DNA of 24,079 nucleotides from a virus, in the IMG/VR virus record IMGVR_UViG_3300025087_000295, positions 1 to 24,079 of that record, one strand, 5' to 3'. Of the stretch, positions 19,062 through 24,079 are shown piece after piece. Position numbers and translations under genes: made by a program. The notes below the pieces were generated by a model that did no database searches, was not told where the DNA came from, and saw only the letters and a program-made list of their open reading frames with translations. How positions within the stretch are numbered: position 1 is the first letter of the stretch; each line of letters starts with the position of its first letter.

Positions 19062-20317
19062 GCCTGTTATCCGGTAAAGGTTATTTCATGTGGAAGGCGA
19101 TCAACTGCAACGCCGGGCGCCCGCAGGAGATTGCCGCAGCCGCCTACGCCGCAGATCTGGGGCACGTGCTGATCAAGATCGCGGACGGGGTACTTGGCTA
19201 CAACCAGTCTGTAAACGTCCCGGCCATCGTGGAAGCTCTGCAAGCCTACGGCATCGAAGTCTGGGGCTGGCAGTATATCTACGGCCAATCGCCGTCCGTC
19301 GAAGCGCAGGTTGCCATTCGGGAAATCCTGCGCACCGGCGTGACCGGTTTCGTGGTCAATGCTGAGCGCGAGTTCAAAGCGCCCGGCATGGCGACGGCGG
19401 CCATCGCCTATATGTCCGCATTACGCTCAGGGGTTTCTGACCTGCCAATCGCCCTGAGCACCTACCGTTTCCCGTCCTTGCACCCGCAATTCCCCTACGC
19501 CGCTTTCCTGGCGCGCTGCAACCTGGCTATGCCGCAGGTGTACTGGCTTTACAGCCACGACCCCGTGCAGCAGCTCACGCGTAGCCTGGCAGAGTATCGC
19601 CGGCTAACCAGTCTGCCGATCATCCCCACCGGGGCCGCCTGGAAGCAAAACGGCTGGCAATCCACGCCCGCCGATTGTAACGCCTTCTTGCAGGCTGCGC
19701 AGAGCGCCGGATTGCCGGCGGCCAACTTCTGGAGCTGGGACGCATCGCAAAACCTGCCGACCTGGGACGCCATTGCCGCCTACGACTGGCCGCCTGAGCC
19801 AGCGCCGCTGCCGCCTTCGCCGCCCGAACCGGAGCCTGAACCCGTACCCGTACCCGTACCGCCTATTGTTATCCCGGAGGAAGATATGAATATCGAGCAA
19901 ATCAAGGCGCTTCAGGAAGAGTTCCCGGAAGCTGCCATCATCATCAATATCAATTTCAGCGCCGAGGTATCCGTCCCCGAACCCGAGCCAGCGCCGGATC
20001 CGGAGCCAGAGCCTGAGCCAACACCACAGCCGCCCGCTCCGTCTGCTTACCTGGTGCGCGTGACGGCTGATCCACGCGCCAATGCCCGCTTCACAAAGGC
20101 CAACAACGCCGTCGGGCTGCCTATCATGCAGATTTACCCAAGCGACAGCAGCCTTACCAGCCAGCGCATCCAATTCACGGTAGGCGACTTGCTGCCCGTC
20201 GATCCGAAGGGGCTGCGTGCTGACGGCGGCGAAGACTACTTCAAGCTGACCGGCAAGCGCGGGCGCGACGGCGAGACGCTGTACATCCGTGACGACGACT
20301 GCATCAAGACCTGGTAA
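19058..20317 (+). CDS. Endolysin-like protein (TIM-barrel lysozyme-like domain plus C-terminal domain)
   Basis: 419 aa, ATGA overlap with the previous gene; MWKAIN at 19088 is an alternative start. Residues 10-240 look like a GH25/GH18-like barrel: WKAINCNAG, HVLIKIADG, IEVWGWQYIYG, GFVVNAEREFK (E near residue 100 is a catalytic candidate), LPIALSTYRFP, LAMPQVYWLY, FWSWDASQ. Two Pro/Glu-rich linkers (about 243-270 and 306-328) flank a 35-residue island (NIEQIKALQEEFPEAAIIININF). The C-terminal 90 residues are probably a cell-wall-binding or SH3-like domain. It lies after the membrane-protein cluster and should cut peptidoglycan. The fold is inferred by eye. Confidence 0.7.
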   Translation: MSLLSGKGYFMWKAINCNAGRPQEIAAAAYAADLGHVLIKIADGVLGYNQSVNVPAIVEALQAYGIEVWGWQYIYGQSPSVEAQVAIREILRTGVTGFVVNAEREFKAPGMATAAIAYMSALRSGVSDLPIALSTYRFPSLHPQFPYAAFLARCNLAMPQVYWLYSHDPVQQLTRSLAEYRRLTSLPIIPTGAAWKQNGWQSTPADCNAFLQAAQSAGLPAANFWSWDASQNLPTWDAIAAYDWPPEPAPLPPSPPEPEPEPVPVPVPPIVIPEEDMNIEQIKALQEEFPEAAIIININFSAEVSVPEPEPAPDPEPEPEPTPQPPAPSAYLVRVTADPRANARFTKANNAVGLPIMQIYPSDSSLTSQRIQFTVGDLLPVDPKGLRADGGEDYFKLTGKRGRDGETLYIRDDDCIKTW

Positions 20318-20320
20318 CGC

Positions 20321-20488
20321 ATGAAGCTATCCTTCTTCGTGAGCAACCGCCTGCTACGGCATGTAATCCAGCGCCGCATGTGGCGCATGATCGTAGCGGA
20401 GATCGAAGCCGTTGACAGCCGCCGGGTGCTGTGGACAGACCGGCGGCTGAAGGCGCGCACGCTGCTGCTGTGGAGGCGGGACGGGTGA
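20321..20488 (+). CDS. 55-aa basic protein
   Basis: MKLSFFVSNRLLRHVIQRRM...RRLKARTLLLWRRDG, rich in Arg. It fills the gap exactly between the lysin and the terminase small subunit, overlapping the latter as GTGA. No good ribosome site. Its position upstream of the terminase is also where a cos or pac site would lie. Function unknown. Confidence 0.5.
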   Translation: MKLSFFVSNRLLRHVIQRRMWRMIVAEIEAVDSRRVLWTDRRLKARTLLLWRRDG

Positions 20489-21009
20489 GCGAATCGACAA
20501 AATCGACACTTAAAAAAGAGGCGGACCGCAAGCCTTACACCGACTTCACGGACGAGCGCCGCGCGCGCTTCTTGACCGTCCTGGAGCGCACCGGCAACGT
20601 CACGGCGGCGGCCAAAGCAGCGCGCGTAAACCGCTCCACCGCCTACGACGAGCGCGAGCGTAGCAAGGAATTTGCAGCCGCCTGGAAGGAAGCCGTTGAA
20701 GCTGCCATCGAAGGCATGGAGCTTGAAGCGCACCGCCGGGCAGTGAAGGGAACGCTGAAGCCAGTGTTCTATCAAGGCGACGTCTGCGGCAAGATACGCG
20801 AATACTCGGACACGCTTCTGATCTTCATGCTGAAAGCGCACAAGCCCGAGAAGTACCGGGATACGGTCGAGCACTCCGGCTCGCTGGCGGTAGCCACGCT
20901 CAGCATGGCCGAATGGAAAGCGCAAGCCGAAGCGCGCCGGCTGAAAGCCGCTGAAGTCATGGCGACCTTTGAAGATGACGAAAACGACGCCGGGGAAGCA
21001 GATGCGTGA
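20485..21009 (+). CDS. terS: Phage terminase small subunit
   Basis: 174 aa from a GTG at 20485 (GGAGG 8 nt upstream). Residues 15-60 form a DNA-binding HTH (FLTVLERTGNVTAAAKAARVNRSTAYDERERSKEF), then AIEGMELEAHRRAVKGTLKPVFYQGDVCGKIREYSDTLLIFMLKAHKPEKYRD, a pattern typical of small terminases. It recognises the packaging site and recruits the large subunit. The acidic C-terminus (FEDDENDAGEADA) may contact TerL. GTGA overlap with the next gene. Confidence 0.9.
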   Translation: MSESTKSTLKKEADRKPYTDFTDERRARFLTVLERTGNVTAAAKAARVNRSTAYDERERSKEFAAAWKEAVEAAIEGMELEAHRRAVKGTLKPVFYQGDVCGKIREYSDTLLIFMLKAHKPEKYRDTVEHSGSLAVATLSMAEWKAQAEARRLKAAEVMATFEDDENDAGEADA

Positions 21010-22433
21010 AGCAGTTTTCCCTGCGCGCCGAATACCTGCTAGACAGTCTTGATCTACCCGCCGCTACGGGCGTTGAAGATGCGCAGTGGGAACACTTCCA
21101 GCTTCAGCACCTGAACGACGATAGCACCTTCAGAATTGAAAACAAATCCCGCCAGATAGCCTGGTCGTGGACTGTAGCCGCCGAAGCGATAGCGGATGCG
21201 CACCTGCAAGGCGACGGCACCATCTTTGTGTCGATCAACCAGGAGGAAGCCGCCGAGAAGATCCGCTACGCCCGCCAGATACACGAAGCCATCAGCCTGG
21301 CAGGAACGCCGCGGCTGATCCGTGACAGCGTAATGAGCATGGAGTTCGACAACGGGGCGCGGCTGATCTCGCTGCCCAGCCGCCCGCCACGCGGCAAATC
21401 ACGCATGAACGTGGTGTTGGACGAATTCGCCCACGTTCAGCGCGATCGGGATGTTTACACGGCGGCGCTGCCGGTCATCTCGAAGGGTGGCAGGCTGCGA
21501 ATTGGCTCATCGCCGCGTGGGGCTTCGGGTGTGTTTTGGGAAGTGGCAGAGCAGAAGCTGCGCAAGTACCCCGGCTACCGGCGCAAACGTACCCCGTGGT
21601 GGGAAGTAGCCGCCTTCTGCGTCAACGTAGCAGCTGCTCGCAAGCTTGCGCCGGCGCTGACCACCGAGCAGCGAGTAGCGTTATTCGGCAATGACCGGAT
21701 ACAGGCGATCTTCGCCAATATGCCGGAAGATGATTTCGGACAGGAGTACGAATGCCAGATCGTAGACGAAACCACCGCCTGGATATCCTGGGACCTGATA
21801 CGGCGCAATCAAGAGGCCTTCGAGAGCGGCCACATGCGCTGGTACCGGGCGTCCAACGTAGACGACGCCCTGGCGCTGATCCCGCTGGTCCTGGAAGCGA
21901 TCTCAGACGGTCACATGGAGCCGTCGCTGGCCGGCGGGATCGACATCGGGCGCAAGAAGGACCTGAGCGAATTATTTGCAGTCGGGCGCACGACGGACGG
22001 GCGGATGCCGCTGCGCATCGCCGTGTCGCTGGACCGGGTAGAGTTCGACGACCAGGCGGCCTGCTTCACGCAGCTGATCGAGCGCCTGCCGTTTACGAAT
22101 GTGCTGGTCGATCAGACGGGCATTGGCAACCAGCTCGCAGAGCACCTGGAAAAGACCGGCAAGGCAACCGGCGTGACATTCACCAACGAGCGCAAGGCGC
22201 TGTGGGCGATCGAGGCGAAGCTGCAAGCGGAGCGCGGCAACGTGCCGCTGCCGCCGGACCGGGAGATTGCCTACCAGGTGCATTCCATTCGCAAGACTAC
22301 GACGGCGGCGCGCAATGAAGTCTATGACACGGAGGCCAACGAAAAGCATCACGCCGATAAATTCTGGGCCTGGGCGCTGGCGATCTACGCTGCGCAGGGT
22401 TCCGCGGCGAGCTTTGTGGTGAGGTACACATAA
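21006..22433 (+). CDS. terL: Phage terminase large subunit
   Basis: 475 aa, GTG start overlapping the terS stop. ATPase part: adenine/Walker A-like NKSRQIAWS (46-54), Walker B VVLDEF (136-141), and a coupling motif IGSSPRG (167-172). Nuclease part (RNase H-like): GGIDIG (D313), LVDQTG (D369) and HHADKFWAWALA (D451), the three acidic residues that hold metal. Complete by length. It cuts concatemers and drives DNA into the procapsid through the portal encoded next. Confidence 0.95.
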   Translation: MKQFSLRAEYLLDSLDLPAATGVEDAQWEHFQLQHLNDDSTFRIENKSRQIAWSWTVAAEAIADAHLQGDGTIFVSINQEEAAEKIRYARQIHEAISLAGTPRLIRDSVMSMEFDNGARLISLPSRPPRGKSRMNVVLDEFAHVQRDRDVYTAALPVISKGGRLRIGSSPRGASGVFWEVAEQKLRKYPGYRRKRTPWWEVAAFCVNVAAARKLAPALTTEQRVALFGNDRIQAIFANMPEDDFGQEYECQIVDETTAWISWDLIRRNQEAFESGHMRWYRASNVDDALALIPLVLEAISDGHMEPSLAGGIDIGRKKDLSELFAVGRTTDGRMPLRIAVSLDRVEFDDQAACFTQLIERLPFTNVLVDQTGIGNQLAEHLEKTGKATGVTFTNERKALWAIEAKLQAERGNVPLPPDREIAYQVHSIRKTTTAARNEVYDTEANEKHHADKFWAWALAIYAAQGSAASFVVRYT

Positions 22434-23858
22434 ATGGTTGACGCAATCGAAATGAGTTACCTGGACGCTTTAGCGCAGTCCGAGCTGGACTTGCAAAGCG
22501 ACATCGCCCTATGCCGCCGCTATCATGAAGGCAAGCACGACACGCTGCTTACCGAGCGCATGAAAGAGTTTTTGGGCTTGCACAAGAACAAGCGGGCGCA
22601 GTTCAAGATGAACCTGATCCGCTCCGTGGTAACGGCAATCAGTGAGCGGCTGCTGGTATCCGGCTTCGATAGCACGGAGCCGGCGGACGCTGAAGGCGTG
22701 AAGCTGCAAGCGCAGTGGGCATGGGACCTGTGGCAGGCTAACCGCATGGATGCAATCCAGGTAGACGTGCACGACCAGGCGCTGGTATCCGGCGAGCATT
22801 TTGTGATCGTAGACTGGGACGCCGCCAAGCGCCGCCCGCATTTCACACCCACCCCGCGCTACACCGACACCACCGCCGGCGGCGACGGCTACGGGGTGCT
22901 GATGGTCTACCCGGACGGCGACATCTATTCCGATCCTTTGTATGCCGTCAAGCAGTGGACTGAAACGATCGTGGTCGGCGGCGAGCGCCGCAGCCGGCAG
23001 CGCCGCACGCTCTACTACCCGGAGCGCATCGAGCGTTACGTGCGTGGCGACGGCGGCGGGACGTGGCGGGAGTACGAAGGCGTACCGCCTGCAACCGCCT
23101 GGCCGCTGCCCTGGATTGGCAGCGACGGCTTGCCGCTGGGCATCCCGGTCGCCCACTTCCGCAACAAAGATCTGCGCCCTGAAGCCCTGGACATCGTGCC
23201 CATGCAGGACGCGGGCAATAAGACGCTGATCGACCTGCTGGCATCAGCGGACGTTTCCGCCTTCCGCATCTTCAAGGCTTTCGGGTTTTTTCCCACTTCC
23301 GACGGCAAGGAACCTAAAACGGACGGGTCGAACGCGCAGCGCATCGCTCCAGGGCAGATCATCGGCTCGACCAAGGGGCCGCAGGATGCGAGCTTCGATG
23401 CGATCGAAGCCGGCGACCTGAGCCAGATATCGGAGGTGCTTTCGCAGCTCGTGCTGCTGACCGCTATCGTATCCGACACGCCCGCCAGCCGCTTCATGCA
23501 AACCCGCCAGGTATCCAGCGCCGAAGCCTTGCGCGAGCAGCGGGAGCCGCTGGAAGCGAAGGTGGTCAACCGCCAGACGCTGTTTGGCAACGGCTGGGAA
23601 GATGTAATGAGTATCTCCCGCCGCCTGTCTAACCATTTCGGGCAAGCCGGGCTTGACGAAAGCCAGCGCCTGACAACGCTGTGGAGCAGCCGCCAGACGC
23701 TGGAAGACGTGGCCGCCAAGCGGCAGCTGGGCGTGCCCGAGGAACAGTTGTGGATCGAAGCCGGTTACACGCAAGAGGAAATTGCAGCGATGAAGGAAAC
23801 CGACGAATACCGGGCGCGGTCGATGATGCGCCAGATAGGATTGGGCGGTGAGGGGTGA
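22434..23858 (+). CDS. Portal protein (SPP1 gp6-like)
   Basis: 474 aa, starting right after the terL stop with GAGGT upstream. Landmarks: RRYHEGKHDTLLT, NLIRSVVTAISERLLVSGF, DVHDQALVSGEHFVIVDWD, IPVAHFRNKDLRPEALDIVPMQDAGNKTLIDLLASADVSAF, then TPASRFMQTRQVSSAEALREQREPLEAKV, typical of gp6-like portals. It forms the dodecameric channel at one capsid vertex. Length is normal. Confidence 0.9.
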   Translation: MVDAIEMSYLDALAQSELDLQSDIALCRRYHEGKHDTLLTERMKEFLGLHKNKRAQFKMNLIRSVVTAISERLLVSGFDSTEPADAEGVKLQAQWAWDLWQANRMDAIQVDVHDQALVSGEHFVIVDWDAAKRRPHFTPTPRYTDTTAGGDGYGVLMVYPDGDIYSDPLYAVKQWTETIVVGGERRSRQRRTLYYPERIERYVRGDGGGTWREYEGVPPATAWPLPWIGSDGLPLGIPVAHFRNKDLRPEALDIVPMQDAGNKTLIDLLASADVSAFRIFKAFGFFPTSDGKEPKTDGSNAQRIAPGQIIGSTKGPQDASFDAIEAGDLSQISEVLSQLVLLTAIVSDTPASRFMQTRQVSSAEALREQREPLEAKVVNRQTLFGNGWEDVMSISRRLSNHFGQAGLDESQRLTTLWSSRQTLEDVAAKRQLGVPEEQLWIEAGYTQEEIAAMKETDEYRARSMMRQIGLGGEG

Positions 23859-24079
23859 GTTACTCGCAGCACTCGCGCTCGATCCGGGCGGCTTTGGCGG
23901 CAGGCGACACCTTAGCGGACATCCTTGCGCGGCTGGGCACGACCGAACATCCGCGGGGATTGGTCTTGACCGCATACCGTACGGCGCGCCGGGCATTGGC
24001 AGGCAACCTGGCGAACCCGCGGGCGGTATCCGATGCGCTGGCGATGCTGCGCTACACGTTGGAAGCGGCGATCACAGAA
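23855..24079 (+). CDS. Start of a further gene, unknown (cut by window end)
   Basis: GTG at 23855 overlaps the portal TGA (GTGA). The 75 visible residues are helical (SIRAALAAGDTLADILARLGTTEHPRGLVLTAYRTARRALAGNLANPRAV) and open to the end. Genes after the portal are usually head morphogenesis or scaffold; the fragment alone does not show which. Confidence 0.55.
   Translation, partial: MSYSQHSRSIRAALAAGDTLADILARLGTTEHPRGLVLTAYRTARRALAGNLANPRAVSDALAMLRYTLEAAITE

Noticed and set aside
19838-19858. Tandem CCCGTA repeat in the lysin gene
   Set aside because: Three copies encode VPVPVP in a proline-rich linker; this is ordinary linker low complexity.
20318-20490. cos site between lysin and terminase
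   Set aside because: The place is right by analogy with lambda, but no clear nicking dyad or terminase-binding repeats are seen; the phage may package by headful from a pac site instead.
1-24079. CRISPR array, insertion sequence, toxin-antitoxin pair, rRNA
   Set aside because: No regularly spaced repeat-spacer series, no transposase motifs or terminal repeats, no recognisable TA pair and no rRNA sequence were seen on either strand.

Overview
This window is best read as a contiguous piece of a temperate tailed double-stranded DNA bacteriophage (Caudoviricetes, portal of the SPP1 gp6-like type). Genes are short, packed and mostly joined by ATGA, TGATG or GTGA stop/start overlaps with clear AGGAGG-type ribosome sites, so the host is a bacterium. 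The host cannot be fixed from the sequence; a Chloroflexota-like host is only a weak guess. Most of the window is GC-rich, but the block at about 3.0-6.0 kb is visibly more AT-rich.

Layout. (1) 1-12018, minus strand: a long leftward operon. Reading in the direction of transcription it starts with a small membrane protein, two small Zn/unknown proteins, a winged-helix protein ending in a clamp-binding-like motif, a replication initiator that carries iteron-like repeats inside its gene, a DnaB-type helicase, a zinc protein, a large SNF2 helicase-DNA methyltransferase fusion, a 59-aa basic protein, and then a run of accessory genes. These include a PD-(D/E)xK-like nuclease, a PGDYG-like protein, a DUF5131 (Gp37/Gp68) protein, an HExxH protein, a Lar-like protein and an RMF/CrpP-like protein. 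(2) 12019-13340: a regulatory gap, the tyrosine integrase on the plus strand, its terminator, and a 3'-half copy of a tRNA-Leu(UAA) gene that looks like the attP core. (3) 13381-14010: small membrane and zinc-finger ORFs between strong inverted repeats. (4) 14233-16794, minus strand: a Cro/CI-type repressor and a short operon of unknown genes, each with a consensus sigma70 promoter overlapped by the same 15-bp operator-like sequence. (5) 17248-24079, plus strand: a consensus promoter, a structured RNA leader ending in a strong terminator, then the late genes: several small membrane proteins (lysis cassette), an endolysin-like protein, terminase small and large subunits, portal, and the start of one more gene.

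How it fits together: the repressor probably controls itself and the 14.7-16.8 kb operon through the shared operator. The leftward operon replicates and protects phage DNA. The late operon appears to be gated by a terminator just after its promoter, as in the pR'/tR' arrangement of lambda. The tRNA-derived attP has phage genes on both sides, so the sequence seems to come from an unintegrated (free or circular) phage genome.
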